The position numbers were made by a program, and so were the translations under genes. 64,000 nucleotides of DNA from positions 29,217 through 93,216 of the forward strand of contig NZ_LKTM01000057.1 in the NCBI RefSeq assembly GCF_001417955.2, in the 5' to 3' direction. The notes beneath the pieces are model-generated. The model searched no databases. It was not told the DNA's origin and saw nothing but the letters and a program-made list of their open reading frames with translations. Each line of letters starts with the position of its first letter. Within the stretch, counting starts at the first letter, position 1. Below, piece by piece: positions 1 through 9,693 of the stretch. The DNA comes from Mycobacterium gordonae (GTDB taxonomy: Bacteria; Actinomycetota; Actinomycetes; Mycobacteriales; Mycobacteriaceae).

Positions 1-1452
1 CATGATCGCGTCGCACGCGGCCTTCTTGGCGGCCCACCACTGCTCGAGCGGATTGCCGCGCTGCCCGGCCACGATGGTGAAGTACAGCGAGGCACCGGTC
101 GGGTAGACGTGCGACACGTGGCACATCACCAGCGCCGGGGTGCCCGACTCGGCGAGTGAACTGGTCAGCGCTTCGGTGACGGCGGCCTTCAGGGCCGGGA
201 TGTTGGACCAGTCGGTGGCGGTTTCCAGCGTCTCGCACAGCGCACCGGCGGCCAGCATCGAATCGCGCAGGTAGGGTGCGCTGAACCGGCCGTGCTCCCA
301 GGTCCTGGCCGGTCCTTCGCCGAGCGAGGTGCCGCCGCTGGCTTCCAGCAGCGCGCGCGTTTCCGCGTGCCGGCTCTCGGCGTGCTCCTTGGTGCCCTCG
401 AACAGCGTCAGGCCCAAACATCCTCCGGCGTTCTGGTTTTCGCCGATCGTCTCGTGGGTGGCGAGGTTGACCCCGGTCTCCGCCTCATCGGACAGGCGGA
501 CGACGGTCGGGCCGGTGCCGGTCTGGGTGATGGCCCGCAGGGCCGCGACTCCGGTCGCGAAATCCGGGAAGGACCACGCCTCGTAGCGGGTGGTCTCGGG
601 GACCGGGTGCACCCGCAGCCGCACCTTGGTGATGACCCCCAGGGTGCCTTCCGAGCCGATTGCCAGCTGACGCAGATCCGGGCCGGCCGCCGAGGCTGCC
701 ACCCGGCCCAGGTCCCAGATGCCGACCGGGGTGACCATGCGCAGTCCCAGGATCATGTCGTTGAACCGGCCGTAGCCGGCCGAGTCCTGTCCGGACGAAC
801 GGGTCGCCGCGAAGCCGCCGATGGTGGCGTACTCGAAGCTCTGCGGGAAGTGCCCCAGAGAGAAGCCCTGTTCGCCCAGGAGGCGTTCGGCGTCCGGACC
901 GGTGACGCCGCCACCCAATTCGGCGATCCCGGACACCTTGTCCAGCGAGTGCAGTTCGTCGAAGCGGCGCAGATCCAGCGAGATCACCGCGGAGAACTGG
1001 CCACGGGTGGGGTCCAGTCCGCCGGTGACGTTCGTGCCGCCGCCGAACGGGACGACCGCGATGCCGTGGTCGGAGCAGTAGCGCAGGATCTCCAGAACTG
1101 TGTCGTCATCGCCGGGCAGCAGCACCGCGTCGGGCGCGTCCTGGACGCCGCGGTCTTTGCGGCGCAGCATGTCGGGGGTGGACTTGCCGCCGGCGCGCAG
1201 CAACCGGTCCCGGTCGGCGGTACGGAAGAATTCGCCGCCGACGATCTTGGCCAGCCCGTCCTGGTCGGCCTGCGACAGGGCGCACGGGCGCAGCTTCACC
1301 TCTTCGGGCTGCAGCTCGTCTTCATCCGAATCTGCAAGGCCCACAACCTGCTTCAGCAAGCCGCGGATCCCGTCGGAGAGTGGCTTGGCCGCGGCGGGAT
1401 CCCCCCACGCGTTCCATTTCATTGGCGGAAGGAGTTCCTCGAGGTGCGTCAT
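1..1452 (-). CDS. FAD-binding oxidase, alkyl-DHAP synthase-like (3' end cut off)
   Basis: A FAD-linked oxidase of the alkyldihydroxyacetonephosphate synthase/glycolate oxidase type (FAD_binding_4 plus FAD-linked C-terminal domain), equivalent to Rv2251 by position and sequence memory. The 484 visible residues include the flavin-binding stretch VVPFGGGTNVTGGLDP near residue 125 and, at the truncated end, the HVSHVYPTGASLYFTIV segment typical of the substrate/cofactor domain of this family. The last few dozen residues lie beyond the left edge. The ATG at 1452 is only 17 bases from the divergent TetR start, so the two probably share a control region. Family members oxidise alpha-hydroxy acids or make ether lipids; the substrate here is unknown. 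Confidence 0.85.
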   Translation of the reverse strand, partial: MTHLEELLPPMKWNAWGDPAAAKPLSDGIRGLLKQVVGLADSDEDELQPEEVKLRPCALSQADQDGLAKIVGGEFFRTADRDRLLRAGGKSTPDMLRRKDRGVQDAPDAVLLPGDDDTVLEILRYCSDHGIAVVPFGGGTNVTGGLDPTRGQFSAVISLDLRRFDELHSLDKVSGIAELGGGVTGPDAERLLGEQGFSLGHFPQSFEYATIGGFAATRSSGQDSAGYGRFNDMILGLRMVTPVGIWDLGRVAASAAGPDLRQLAIGSEGTLGVITKVRLRVHPVPETTRYEAWSFPDFATGVAALRAITQTGTGPTVVRLSDEAETGVNLATHETIGENQNAGGCLGLTLFEGTKEHAESRHAETRALLEASGGTSLGEGPARTWEHGRFSAPYLRDSMLAAGALCETLETATDWSNIPALKAAVTEALTSSLAESGTPALVMCHVSHVYPTGASLYFTIVAGQRGNPLEQWWAAKKAACDAIM

Positions 1453-1462
1453 GCGTTACAGT

Positions 1463-1480
1463 ATTACACATGGTGTCAAT
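1463..1480. promoter_or_regulatory. Inverted repeat over the TetR start codon, candidate operator
   Basis: The sequence reads ATTACAC-ATG-GTGTCAAT: seven complementary bases per arm with one bulged C, centred on the ATG at 1470. It fills most of the 17-base gap between the divergent oxidase and the tetR gene. TetR proteins usually bind such repeats in their own divergent promoter, so autoregulation and control of the oxidase is a reasonable inference. The repeat is imperfect. Confidence 0.4.
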
Positions 1481-2042
1481 GAGTAATGACCCAAATTTGG
1501 ATACCGGGGATCGGATATTAGCTGCCGCGGCGAGCTGCGTGGTCGATTTCGGCGCGGATCGGGTGACGCTCGCCGAGATCGCCCGCCGGGCGGGGGTGAG
1601 CCGCCCGACGGTCTACCGCCGATGGCCGGACACCCAGTCGATCATGTCCACGCTGCTGACCGACCACATCGCCAACGTGATGCGCGAGGTCCCGTTCGAA
1701 GGCAACGACCGGGAGGCGTTGGTCAAGCAGGTGGTGGCGGTCGCCGACCGGTTGCGCCGGGATGAGCTCATCATGTCGGTCATGCACTCAGAGTTGGCGC
1801 GGGTCTACATCACCGAGCGCCTCGGTGTCAGCCAGCAGTTCCTGATCGAGGGACTGGCACAGCGGCTCGCGGAAGCACAACTTGCGGGCAGCGTCCGGCC
1901 CGGTGACCCCCGCCAGTTCGCGACCATGATCCTGCTGATCGCCCAGTCCACCATTCAATCCGCCGACATCGTCAAACCGATCCTCGACGACGAGGCCCTG
2001 GCCACCCAACTCGCCTACACACTGAACGGATACCTGTCCTGA
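1470..2042 (+). CDS. TetR family transcriptional regulator
   Basis: A TetR/AcrR-type repressor of about 190 residues (the usual family length is 190-220), equivalent to Rv2250c. The N-terminal helix-turn-helix is clear: VTLAEIARRAGVSRPTVYRRW at about residues 30-50. The C-terminal ligand domain is unremarkable and its ligand is unknown. Start ATG 1470 gives MVSMSNDPN; ATG 1479 is an alternative. No good ribosome binding site precedes either, so the message may be leaderless. The stop overlaps the glpD start in a TGATG (2040-2044), which implies translational coupling with glpD. A divergent FAD oxidase lies immediately upstream. Control of the oxidase and glpD is inferred from position only. 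Confidence 0.85.
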   Translation: MVSMSNDPNLDTGDRILAAAASCVVDFGADRVTLAEIARRAGVSRPTVYRRWPDTQSIMSTLLTDHIANVMREVPFEGNDREALVKQVVAVADRLRRDELIMSVMHSELARVYITERLGVSQQFLIEGLAQRLAEAQLAGSVRPGDPRQFATMILLIAQSTIQSADIVKPILDDEALATQLAYTLNGYLS

Positions 2043-3577
2043 TGGATAACCTGACCGCTCTCAATGCTGCCCGTCGTACCGCGGACCTGACCGCACTGGC
2101 CGATGGCGCCGAGGTGGACGTCGTCGTGATCGGTGGCGGCATCACCGGCGCCGGCATCGCCCTGGACGCCGCGTCCCGGGGCCTGCGCACGGTGCTGGTG
2201 GAAAAGCACGACCTGGCGTTCGGCACCAGCCGGTGGAGCTCCAAACTGGTGCACGGCGGGCTCCGTTACCTGGCCAGCGGCAACATCGGCATCGCCCGGC
2301 GCAGCGCCATCGAGCGCGGAATCCTGATGTCGCGCAACGCCCCACACCTTGTTCATGCCATGCCGCAACTGGTTCCGCTGTTGCCGGCGATGAACCACTT
2401 CAACCGCGCCCTGGTGCGCGTCGGCTTCCTGGCCGGCGACGCGCTGCGGGTGCTGGCGGGAACGTCGTCGTCGACGCTGCCGCGGTCGCGGCGGATCTCC
2501 GCGCAACGGGTGGCGGAGTTGGCGCCGACCGTCCAGCGTGACGGCCTGGCGGGCGGGCTGCTCAACTACGACGGGCAGTTGATCGACGACGCCCGGCTGG
2601 TGGCGGCGGTGGCGCGTACCGCGGCCCAGCACGGCGCCCGGATCCTCACCTACGTCGCAGCCTCCGATGCCACCGCCACCTCGGTGCGGCTGACCGACCA
2701 GCGGACCGGGGAGTCGTTCGAGGTGAAGTCCGGCGCGGTGATCAACGCCGCGGGCGTGTGGGGTGGTGACATCGACCCGGCATTGAAGTTACGGCCAAGC
2801 CGGGGAACGCATCTGGTTTTCGACGCGGCCACGTTCGGCAATCCGACTGCGGCGCTGACCATTCCAATCCCCGGCGAAGTGAACAGGTTCGTGTTCGCGA
2901 TGCCCGAGCAGCTCGGCCGGATCTACCTCGGGCTGACCGACGAGGACGCGCCCGGTCCGATTCCCGATGTACCGGAGCCGTCTTCGGCGGAGATCGCATT
3001 CCTGCTCGACACGGTCAACACGGCGCTGGGGACCACCGTTTCTTCCGCGGATGTGATCGGCTCCTACGCCGGGCTGCGGCCGCTGATCGACACCGGCGAA
3101 GGGCGCACCGCCGACGTCTCGCGTGATCACGCCATCTTCGAGTCGCCGACCGGGGTGATCAGCGTGGTGGGGGGCAAGCTCACCGAATACCGTTACATGG
3201 CAGAGGATGTGCTCAACCGGGCGGTCAAGGTGCGCCAGCTGCGGGCCGGGGAGTGCCGGACCCGTAACCTCCCGCTGATCGGGGCCGCGGCCAATCCCGG
3301 GCCCGCCGCGGGCCCGGGTAGCGTGCCGGCCTCCATGGTGGCGCGGTACGGCGCCGAGGCGGCGAACGTCGTCGCGGTGGCCACGTGTGAGCGGCCCACC
3401 GAGCCGGTCGCCGACGGGATCGACGTGACCCGCGCGGAGTTCGAGTACGCGGTAACCCACGAGGGTGCACTGGAAGTCGGTGACATCCTCGACCGGCGCA
3501 CCCGCATTGGGCTGGTGCAGAGGGACCGCGACAAGGTGGTCGCCGTGGCTGAGGAGTTCCTGGGAGCCCTGCGCTGA
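2042..3577 (+). CDS. glpD: Glycerol-3-phosphate dehydrogenase, FAD-dependent
   Basis: Aerobic sn-glycerol-3-phosphate dehydrogenase, which passes electrons from glycerol-3-phosphate to the respiratory chain and yields DHAP. At 511 residues it matches the GlpD1 (Rv2249c) length. The N-terminal dinucleotide fold is VVVIGGGITGAGIALDAAS (about residues 27-45), followed by the GlpD signature GTSRWSSKLVHGGLRYL (about residues 61-77). The later GGKLTEYRYMAEDVLNRAV segment closes the FAD domain, with a DAO C-terminal domain after it. The ATG at 2042 overlaps the tetR stop. It is the second gene of a two-gene unit and is followed by a short inverted repeat (3580-3600). Confidence 0.93.
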   Translation: MDNLTALNAARRTADLTALADGAEVDVVVIGGGITGAGIALDAASRGLRTVLVEKHDLAFGTSRWSSKLVHGGLRYLASGNIGIARRSAIERGILMSRNAPHLVHAMPQLVPLLPAMNHFNRALVRVGFLAGDALRVLAGTSSSTLPRSRRISAQRVAELAPTVQRDGLAGGLLNYDGQLIDDARLVAAVARTAAQHGARILTYVAASDATATSVRLTDQRTGESFEVKSGAVINAAGVWGGDIDPALKLRPSRGTHLVFDAATFGNPTAALTIPIPGEVNRFVFAMPEQLGRIYLGLTDEDAPGPIPDVPEPSSAEIAFLLDTVNTALGTTVSSADVIGSYAGLRPLIDTGEGRTADVSRDHAIFESPTGVISVVGGKLTEYRYMAEDVLNRAVKVRQLRAGECRTRNLPLIGAAANPGPAAGPGSVPASMVARYGAEAANVVAVATCERPTEPVADGIDVTRAEFEYAVTHEGALEVGDILDRRTRIGLVQRDRDKVVAVAEEFLGALR

Positions 3578-3579
3578 CT

Positions 3580-3600
3580 CTCGCGACAACCGTGCGCGAG
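3580..3600 (+). terminator. Short GC-rich inverted repeat after glpD
   Basis: CTCGCG (3580-3585) is complementary to CGCGAG (3595-3600) around a 9-base loop, starting two bases after the glpD stop. There is no U tract, as is common in mycobacteria. It may attenuate transcription before the monooxygenase gene that starts at 3617. Confidence 0.35.
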
Positions 3601-3616
3601 TTGTAGTTTCGTAACC

Positions 3617-5179
3617 GTGACGGGGGAGGACCCTCGGGTATTGATCGTCGGAGCCGGGGTGGGTGGCCTGGCGACGTCGGCGTTGCTTGCCCAGCACGGC
3701 GTGCGCTCGTTGCTGATCGACCGGCGCCTTGAGACGTTCATCTACCCCAAGGCGCGCAATCTGAGCTTCCGGAGCCTGGAAATCCTGCGCGGGCTCGGAC
3801 TGGGCGACGAGGTACACGCGGTGGCCGGTCGGGTGTCGACCATGGTGGTGAAGCCGACGCTGGCCAGCACGGACCCGGGGCGCCCGGCGATCGACATGGA
3901 CGCAATCTTCGGCGGCCTGGACGCGGTGAGTCCCGAACCTGCCGCGCAGTACTGTCCGCAGAGCGAGTCGGAGCCGATGTTGTTGCGAGCGACGCGAAGT
4001 CGCGGCAGCGAAGTCCGGTACGGTACGGAGCTCGTTTCGTTTCAGGCGGACGACCAGGGTGTCACCGCCACTGTCGCGGAACGGGATTCGGGCAGCACGC
4101 AGACTGTGCGAGCCGAGTATCTGATCGCTGCCGACGGCGTGCACAGTCCGATCCGCAAGGCGCTGTCGATCCCGACTTCCGGGTACGGGGCGCTGCCGAT
4201 CTTCGTCGTCTTCATCTACTTTCGGGCCGCCTGGCGCACGTTCGCCCCCTACGTCAACACCGGCGATGCCGTGCAGATCAGCAACCCGGCCGCGCCGGGG
4301 ATCTTCCTCGCGATCGACGAGGACCGCGGCATGTTCATCACGACCTACTTTCCCGCCAAAGGCGAGACAGCCCAACAATTCACACCTGACCGGTGCGCCG
4401 AGTTGGTGACCGCGGCGATCGGCGAGCAGGCCGAGGTGCAGATCATCGAGATCGCGTCGTGGCAGCCCTACGAACAGGTGGCCGATGAGTTCCGCTGTGG
4501 CCGTGTCCTTCTGGTCGGCGATTGTGCGCACACCATGCCGCCGTTCAAGGCCGGGGGAGCCAACACCGCCATTCAGAGTGCGCACAACCTGGCCTGGAAG
4601 CTGGCTGCCGTTCTGCACGGACGAGCCGGGCCGGCGCTGCTGGACACCTACCACCGCGAGCGGCACCCGGTCGGCCGGTTCGCGGCCCACCAGTCGCTGA
4701 GCGGCCCGACGCTGGCCGCGCTCGAATTAGGCGACGAGCGGCCGCAATTGGCGCCCGACGAAGAGTGCTCGATGTTCGAGCTGTTGATCGGTTACCGGTA
4801 CCGCTCGGCTGCGGTGCTGACCGACGACCCGGACTCCGGGAACCTCGAGTTGGTACCGGAATTGCGGGGGCAACCGGGCACGCGTGTTCCGCATGTGTGG
4901 CTGGACCGCGACGGTCGGCGGGTTTCCACACTCGACCTGTTGGGTCCCCGGTTCACGGTGCTGTCGGCCGACGAGCGGTGGCGTGCCGCGGCGGACCGTC
5001 TGGAGGTCGCCATGCAACGCATCGATGAGCCAGAGTGGTTGGCCGTCACCGATTTAGGCGCGACGGGAGCCCTGCTGGTGCGCCCCGACGACTTCGTGGG
5101 ATGGCGGTCCGAGGAGTTGCCGCCCGACCCCGCTGCAGCACTGCAACAGGCGCTCGGAAGGATCCTGGCGCTGGGGTGA
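3617..5179 (+). CDS. FAD-dependent aromatic-ring-type monooxygenase
   Basis: A group A flavoprotein hydroxylase of the PheA/TfdB/rifampicin-monooxygenase-like family, 520 residues. Three FAD motifs are visible: GxGxxG in VLIVGAGVGGLATSALLAQ (residues 9-27), the DG motif in IAADGVHSPIRK (about residues 173-184), and the GD motif in VLLVGDCAHTMPPFKAGGAN (about residues 298-317). A short thioredoxin-like C-terminal region follows, as in this family. It uses NAD(P)H and oxygen to hydroxylate an unknown substrate. The GTG at 3617 is the first start after glpD and no strong ribosome site is seen. It lies between glpD and accD6, where M. tuberculosis has only a short hypothetical gene (Rv2248, from memory), so it looks like lineage-specific content. 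Confidence 0.85.
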   Translation: MTGEDPRVLIVGAGVGGLATSALLAQHGVRSLLIDRRLETFIYPKARNLSFRSLEILRGLGLGDEVHAVAGRVSTMVVKPTLASTDPGRPAIDMDAIFGGLDAVSPEPAAQYCPQSESEPMLLRATRSRGSEVRYGTELVSFQADDQGVTATVAERDSGSTQTVRAEYLIAADGVHSPIRKALSIPTSGYGALPIFVVFIYFRAAWRTFAPYVNTGDAVQISNPAAPGIFLAIDEDRGMFITTYFPAKGETAQQFTPDRCAELVTAAIGEQAEVQIIEIASWQPYEQVADEFRCGRVLLVGDCAHTMPPFKAGGANTAIQSAHNLAWKLAAVLHGRAGPALLDTYHRERHPVGRFAAHQSLSGPTLAALELGDERPQLAPDEECSMFELLIGYRYRSAAVLTDDPDSGNLELVPELRGQPGTRVPHVWLDRDGRRVSTLDLLGPRFTVLSADERWRAAADRLEVAMQRIDEPEWLAVTDLGATGALLVRPDDFVGWRSEELPPDPAAALQQALGRILALG

Positions 5180-5185
5180 GGGGGT

Positions 5186-5241
5186 GAGCAGACGCAAAGT
5201 CGCACGTTCCCGAAGGGAAACGTGCGACTTTGCGACTGCTC
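5186..5241. repeat. Long hairpin of the 'gcagacgcaaagtc' intergenic repeat type, bidirectional terminator
   Basis: A nearly perfect inverted repeat: GAGCAGACGCAAAGTCGCAC (from 5186) pairs with GTGCGACTTTGCGACTGCTC (to 5241), extended by a CCC/GGG tip. It sits between two convergent genes, the monooxygenase and accD6, so it probably terminates transcription from both sides. A second element with the same core (CAGACGCAAAGTC) occurs at 16813-16872. I recall this as a common dispersed mycobacterial intergenic repeat. Confidence 0.75.
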
Positions 5242-5253
5242 GCGGGGGAACTG

Positions 5254-6675
5254 TTACAGCGGGATGTTCTTGTGGCGGCCGCGGCGTGCCGGCGCCTGAG
5301 CCAGCGCCTCGGTGAGCTTGCTGCGGGTGTGCGAGGGGTCGATCTTCTCGTCCACCACGCCGATGTCGATGGCGCTGTCCACCCCACCGGCGATGCGCTC
5401 GTGCTCGGCGGCCAACTCGTCGTGCAGTGCCTCGCGCTCGTGGTCCGGGGCGGCGGCCAGCTTGCGCTTGTGCAGGATGCCGACGGCGGCCTTGGCGCCC
5501 ATGACCGCGACCTCGGCGTCCGGCCAGGCGAACACCTTCGTCGCGTTGAGCGAACGGGAGTTCATCGCAATGTAGGCCCCGCCGTAGATCTTTCGCGTCA
5601 CCAGGGTGACCCGCGGAACCGTGGCCTCACCGAAGGCGTGCAGCAGCTTGGCGCCGCGTCGCACTACACCGCCCCACTCCTGGTCGACACCGGGCAGGTA
5701 ACCCGGCACGTCGACGATGACCACCAGCGGAATGCCGAACGCGTCGCACAGGCGCACGAAACGCGCGGCCTTCTCCGCACTTTCGGAGTTCAGGCAGCCG
5801 CCCAGCCGCAGCGGGTTGTTGGCCAGCACGCCGACCGTGCGACCCGACAACCGGCCCAGGCCGACCACCATCGACGGCGCCCACTTGGCCTGGAACTCCT
5901 CGAAAGGAGCCTCTGCGTCGAGCACCGCGGTGACGATCGGGTGCACGTCGTAGGCCCGTCGCGACGACTCCGGCAGCAGCGCCCGGATGTCGGTGTCGCC
6001 GGCCTCGGCCTTGCTACGGTCGAAATGTCCCTGCTGGCAGAACAATCCGACCAGCCGGCGACCGCGCTCGTAGGCGTCCAGCTCGTCGTCGGCGACGATG
6101 TGGCACACCCCGGACTTCTTGTGGTGGGTTTCGGGCCCACCCAGGGACGCCATGTCGACGTCCTCGCCGGTGACGCTACGAACCACGTCCGGCCCGGTGA
6201 CGAAGACCCGGCTTTCCGGCGCCATCACAATGACGTCGGTCAGGGCGGGCCCGTAGGCGGCGCCGCCGGCGGCGAAGCCGACGACCACCGAGATCTGCGG
6301 GATGTAACCGGACGCCCGGATCATGGCCTCGAAGGTGAGACCGACCGCGTGCAGCGCCTTGACGCCTTCGGCGAGCCGGGCACCACCGGAGTGCCAGATG
6401 CCCACGATCGGGCACTGCTCCTCGATGGCGGTGTCGTAGGCGTTGACGATGTGCGCACAACCCTCGACGCCCATGGCGCCACCCATCACGGTGCCGTCGG
6501 TGCAGAACGCCACTGTCCGTACGCCATTGACGGTCCCGGCCGCGGCGAGCACGCCCGAGCGGTCCCGCTCGTGCAGCAGCTCGATGCTGCCGTCGTCGAG
6601 GAAGTTGCTCAGACGCAACAGCGGATCGCGGGGGTCGAGCGACTCGCCAACCGCCTCGGGGGCCATGATTGTCAT
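5254..6675 (-). CDS. accD6: Acetyl/propionyl-CoA carboxylase beta subunit AccD6
   Basis: Carboxyltransferase subunit that makes malonyl-CoA for FAS-I/FAS-II in mycolic acid synthesis. It is 473 residues, the normal AccD6 length. Features seen are the N-terminal crotonase-like carboxyltransferase half with IWHSGGARLAEGVKALHAVG (about residues 94-113), the oxyanion stretch GFAAGGAAYGPALTDVIVM (about residues 133-151), and the C-terminal half with DVPGYLPGVDQEWGGVVRRG (about residues 318-337) and RKIYGGAYIAMNSRS. It is the last gene of the fabD-acpM-kasA-kasB-accD6 operon, 59 bases after kasB. The long hairpin at 5186-5241 ends the unit. Start ATG 6675 is preceded by AGGAGATCTGCG on the minus strand, a good ribosome site. 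Confidence 0.95.
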   Translation of the reverse strand: MTIMAPEAVGESLDPRDPLLRLSNFLDDGSIELLHERDRSGVLAAAGTVNGVRTVAFCTDGTVMGGAMGVEGCAHIVNAYDTAIEEQCPIVGIWHSGGARLAEGVKALHAVGLTFEAMIRASGYIPQISVVVGFAAGGAAYGPALTDVIVMAPESRVFVTGPDVVRSVTGEDVDMASLGGPETHHKKSGVCHIVADDELDAYERGRRLVGLFCQQGHFDRSKAEAGDTDIRALLPESSRRAYDVHPIVTAVLDAEAPFEEFQAKWAPSMVVGLGRLSGRTVGVLANNPLRLGGCLNSESAEKAARFVRLCDAFGIPLVVIVDVPGYLPGVDQEWGGVVRRGAKLLHAFGEATVPRVTLVTRKIYGGAYIAMNSRSLNATKVFAWPDAEVAVMGAKAAVGILHKRKLAAAPDHEREALHDELAAEHERIAGGVDSAIDIGVVDEKIDPSHTRSKLTEALAQAPARRGRHKNIPL

Positions 6676-6734
6676 CGCAGATCTCCTAGTTCGCCTGTGG
6701 TGCTCTGGGTTTATCCCGTGATCCTTGGAGCTTT

Positions 6735-8000
6735 CTAGTAACGCCCGAAAGCGATCGCCACGTTGTGACCGCCGAACCCGAACGAGTTGTTGATCGCGTA
6801 CTCGTAATTCCCGGATCGGGGCTTGCCGGCCACCACGTCCAGGTCGATCTCGGGGTCGAGGTTGACCAGGTTCAGTGTCGGCGGGATGACCTGATCCCGC
6901 AATGCGAGCACGGTCAGGATCGACTCGACCGCGCCGACCGCACCCACCGAGTGCCCCAGCGCACCCTTCGGTGCGAACACCGCCGGGTGGTTGCTGCCGA
7001 GCGCGTTGTTGATCGCCCTGCCCTCGGCCACGTCGCCGACCTGAGTGCCGGTGGCGTGAGCGTTGACGTGGCTGATGTCGCTCGGCTGCAGGCCGGCGAG
7101 CTGGATTGCCCGCGTGATCGCGTGCCCGGCCCGGATTCCGTTGGGGTCGGGCGCCACCATGTGGAAGCCGTCCGAGGTGATGCTCGCGCCCATGATGCGG
7201 GCCAGGATGTTGGCACCCCGGGCCTTGGCGTGCTCCTCGGTCTCGATCACCATCAACGCGGCGGCCTCACCGAACACGAAACCGTCCCGGTCCTTGTCGA
7301 ACGGGCGGCACGCGCCCTGCGGGTCATCGTTGTTGGTGGACATCACGATTCGCATGTTGGCGAAACCGGCGATCGGCACCGCCTCGATCTTGGTCTCCAC
7401 ACCACCGCAGATCGCGATGTCGGCCTCACCCAGCGCAACCTGCTGCCAGGCACGGGCGATGCCCTCGGCCCCGGACGCACACGCCGAGATCGGAGTCATC
7501 ACTCCGGCCTTGGCGTGCCGTTCCAGGCCCACCGCCGCGGCCGCGCCGTTGGGCATGTACTTCTGCACGGTCAGCGGGGAGATCGCACGGAAACCGCGCA
7601 CCCGCATCTCGTCGTACCCGAAGACCAGCTCTTCGGCCGAACCCAGCCCGGTGCCGATGGAGACCATCAGCCGGTTGGTGTCGACCTCCGGTGAACCGGC
7701 GTTCTCCCACACCCGACGTCCCAGGATGGTGGACATCCGCTGCAGATAACCCGTGCGGCGCAGCTCGATTCGCGTCAGTTGACTGTCGAACTCCTCGAGC
7801 AGGTGCCCGCCGATCTTCACCGGCAGGTCGAACTCCTCGACGAAATCGTCCTCGAGAACCCGAATGCCACTTTGCCCGTCGAGCAGACACTTCCACGTGT
7901 TCTCGGCGTCGGTTGCCAATGCGGTCGTCATGGCAATGCCGGTAACGACAATATTCGGGAAGGCTTTCCCGGTAACCAGCTCTGTCATGGCTTGTGCCAC
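6735..8000 (-). CDS. kasB: 3-oxoacyl-ACP synthase II KasB (FAS-II)
   Basis: Beta-ketoacyl-ACP synthase that carries out the later elongation steps of meromycolate in FAS-II. The protein begins [20 protein letters not shown] and contains the thiolase-fold nucleophile in [12 protein letters not shown] (Cys174 with this start), the two catalytic His motifs [12 protein letters not shown] and [12 protein letters not shown], and the terminal [18 protein letters not shown]. It differs from KasA in the N-terminal region, and [10 protein letters not shown] is the known KasB start. I list GTG 8000, with GGAAGG just upstream; ATG 7988 (MTELV) is the alternative and corresponds to the M. tuberculosis protein core. 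It lies 26 bases after kasA in the same operon. Confidence 0.94.
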   Translation of the reverse strand: MAQAMTELVTGKAFPNIVVTGIAMTTALATDAENTWKCLLDGQSGIRVLEDDFVEEFDLPVKIGGHLLEEFDSQLTRIELRRTGYLQRMSTILGRRVWENAGSPEVDTNRLMVSIGTGLGSAEELVFGYDEMRVRGFRAISPLTVQKYMPNGAAAAVGLERHAKAGVMTPISACASGAEGIARAWQQVALGEADIAICGGVETKIEAVPIAGFANMRIVMSTNNDDPQGACRPFDKDRDGFVFGEAAALMVIETEEHAKARGANILARIMGASITSDGFHMVAPDPNGIRAGHAITRAIQLAGLQPSDISHVNAHATGTQVGDVAEGRAINNALGSNHPAVFAPKGALGHSVGAVGAVESILTVLALRDQVIPPTLNLVNLDPEIDLDVVAGKPRSGNYEYAINNSFGFGGHNVAIAFGRY

Positions 8001-8026
8001 GTTCCTTCCGTACTTAACAGCGCCAC

Positions 8027-9277
8027 TCAGTAGCGTCCAAAAGCGAGCGCCACATTGTGGCCGCCGAACCCGAACGAGTTGTTGATCGCGTAGCGGTACT
8101 CGCCGTAGCGAGGCTCACCGGCGACCACGTCCAAATCGATCTCTGGGTCCGGGGTCTCATAGTTCAACGTCGGTGGTATGACTCCGTCCCGAAGGGTCAG
8201 CACCGTGAGCGCCGATTCGAGCGCGCCAACGGCGCCGATCGAGTGCCCGAGCGCCGATTTCGGCGCATAGACGGCGGCGTTTTCGCATCCGGCGACCCGG
8301 ATCGCATTGGCCTCGGCAGTGTCACCGATAGGTGTCGCGGTGCCGTGCGCGTTGACATGGTCGATGTCGCTGGGGGACAAGCCCGCCAACTCCATCGCCC
8401 GTCGCATTGCCCCGCCGGCACGAGTGCCGTCGGCGGCAGGGGCGACCATGTGGAAGGCGTCCGAAGTGATGCCGGCGCCCATCAGGCGGGCCAGTGGCTT
8501 GGCGCCACGTGCCTTGGCATGCTCCTCGGTCTCGATGATCATCATCGCTCCGGCCTCGCCGAACACGAACCCGTCCCGGTCCTTGTCGAACGGCCGCGAC
8601 GCCCGCTCGGGCTCGTCGTTGCGCGTGGACATGGCCCGCATCATCGAGAACGCCGCGATGGGCAGCGCTTCGATGGGTCCTTCGACGCCGCCGCACACCG
8701 CGAAGTCAGCGTCACCCATGACGATCTGACGCCACGCGTGGGCGATGGCCTCCGAGCCCGACGAACAGGCCGACACCGGCGTGATCACGCCGGCGCGGGC
8801 ACCGAGTTGCAGGCCGACCACCGCGGCGGCGCCGTTGGGCATGATCATCTGAACGGCGAGCGGCGACACCTTGCGGGGGCCGCCCTCGTTCATCAGGTCA
8901 TAGCTCTCGACGATCCGCTCGGCGCCACCCAGACCGGTGCCCACCACGACGCTGAAGCGATCGGGATCGACCTCAGGGCTGCCGGCGGACTCCCACAACT
9001 GGCCGCTCAGCCACTTGGCGAGCCGCTGGACATACGACATGCGTCGCATGTCCAGTCGGCCCATGTGGATGTCGACCGGTTCCTTGAGGTGACCGCCGAT
9101 CTTGGCCGGCAGGTCCCACTTGGAGACGAAGTCGTCTTCGAGAACGTGGATGCCGCTTTCGCCGGCCAGCAAGCCCTTCCACGTGCTCTCGATGTCCGGC
9201 GCGAGGCATGTCGTCGCCGCGACGGCGGTTACCACAACGCTGGGGTAACCGCCATTAGCAGTGGAAGGCTTGGTCAC
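8027..9277 (-). CDS. kasA: 3-oxoacyl-ACP synthase I KasA (FAS-II)
   Basis: Beta-ketoacyl-ACP synthase for the first elongation rounds in mycolic acid synthesis, the target of thiolactomycin. It is 416 residues, the same length as M. tuberculosis KasA. The catalytic Cys171 lies in [12 protein letters not shown], His in [12 protein letters not shown] and His in [12 protein letters not shown]; these correspond to Cys171, His311 and His345. The GTG start at 9277 overlaps the acpM stop by four bases, so the two are translationally coupled. Compared with my memory of the M. tuberculosis protein, differences cluster at residues 19-26 (VAATTCLAP) and 84-90, outside the active site. Confidence 0.95.
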   Translation of the reverse strand: MTKPSTANGGYPSVVVTAVAATTCLAPDIESTWKGLLAGESGIHVLEDDFVSKWDLPAKIGGHLKEPVDIHMGRLDMRRMSYVQRLAKWLSGQLWESAGSPEVDPDRFSVVVGTGLGGAERIVESYDLMNEGGPRKVSPLAVQMIMPNGAAAVVGLQLGARAGVITPVSACSSGSEAIAHAWRQIVMGDADFAVCGGVEGPIEALPIAAFSMMRAMSTRNDEPERASRPFDKDRDGFVFGEAGAMMIIETEEHAKARGAKPLARLMGAGITSDAFHMVAPAADGTRAGGAMRRAMELAGLSPSDIDHVNAHGTATPIGDTAEANAIRVAGCENAAVYAPKSALGHSIGAVGALESALTVLTLRDGVIPPTLNYETPDPEIDLDVVAGEPRYGEYRYAINNSFGFGGHNVALAFGRY

Positions 9278-9621
9278 TTGCTGTCCGCTTCCAGCCTCGC
9301 CTTGACGTTGGCAGCAGCCTCGGGGTTGTCCGTCTCCAGCTTGGCGCGCAGCGCCTCGGCAGCCTCGGGGTTCTCTTCCTCGAGCTTCTGGATGTAGGCG
9401 ACGACGTCACCGACGGTGCGCAGACCGGCGAGGTCCTCGTCCGGGATCTTCACGCCGTACTTGTCCTCGGTCTGCACGGCGATCTCCACCATCGACAGCG
9501 AGTCGATGTCCAGGTCGTCGACGAACGACTTCTCCGGGGTGACCTCCGACGGCTCGATACCGGTGACCTCTTCGATGATCTCGGCGATACCGGCGATGAT
9601 TTCTTCCTGACTGACGGCCAC
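9274..9621 (-). CDS. acpM: Meromycolate-extension acyl carrier protein AcpM
   Basis: The acyl carrier protein of FAS-II. It has 115 residues, with the mycobacterial C-terminal extension beyond the about 80-residue ACP domain. The phosphopantetheine site is Ser41 in [19 protein letters not shown]. The acidic tail ([19 protein letters not shown] and on) contains two similar NPEAAE/NPEAAA units, a small internal repeat. GTG start at 9621 with CGAAGGGAAC just upstream on the minus strand. It overlaps kasA by four bases and is second in the fabD operon. Confidence 0.96.
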   Translation of the reverse strand: MAVSQEEIIAGIAEIIEEVTGIEPSEVTPEKSFVDDLDIDSLSMVEIAVQTEDKYGVKIPDEDLAGLRTVGDVVAYIQKLEEENPEAAEALRAKLETDNPEAAANVKARLEADSK

Positions 9622-9693
9622 AGTTAGTTCCCTTCGTAATGTGTTGTGTGTAAACCGATTTGACGTACTTGGTTTCTGGGGCGAAGCGGGCGG

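Noticed and set aside
2789..4690. A 633-codon minus-strand frame over glpD and the monooxygenase
   Set aside because: Low-complexity His/Gly/Arg-rich product and both plus-strand genes have clear motifs.
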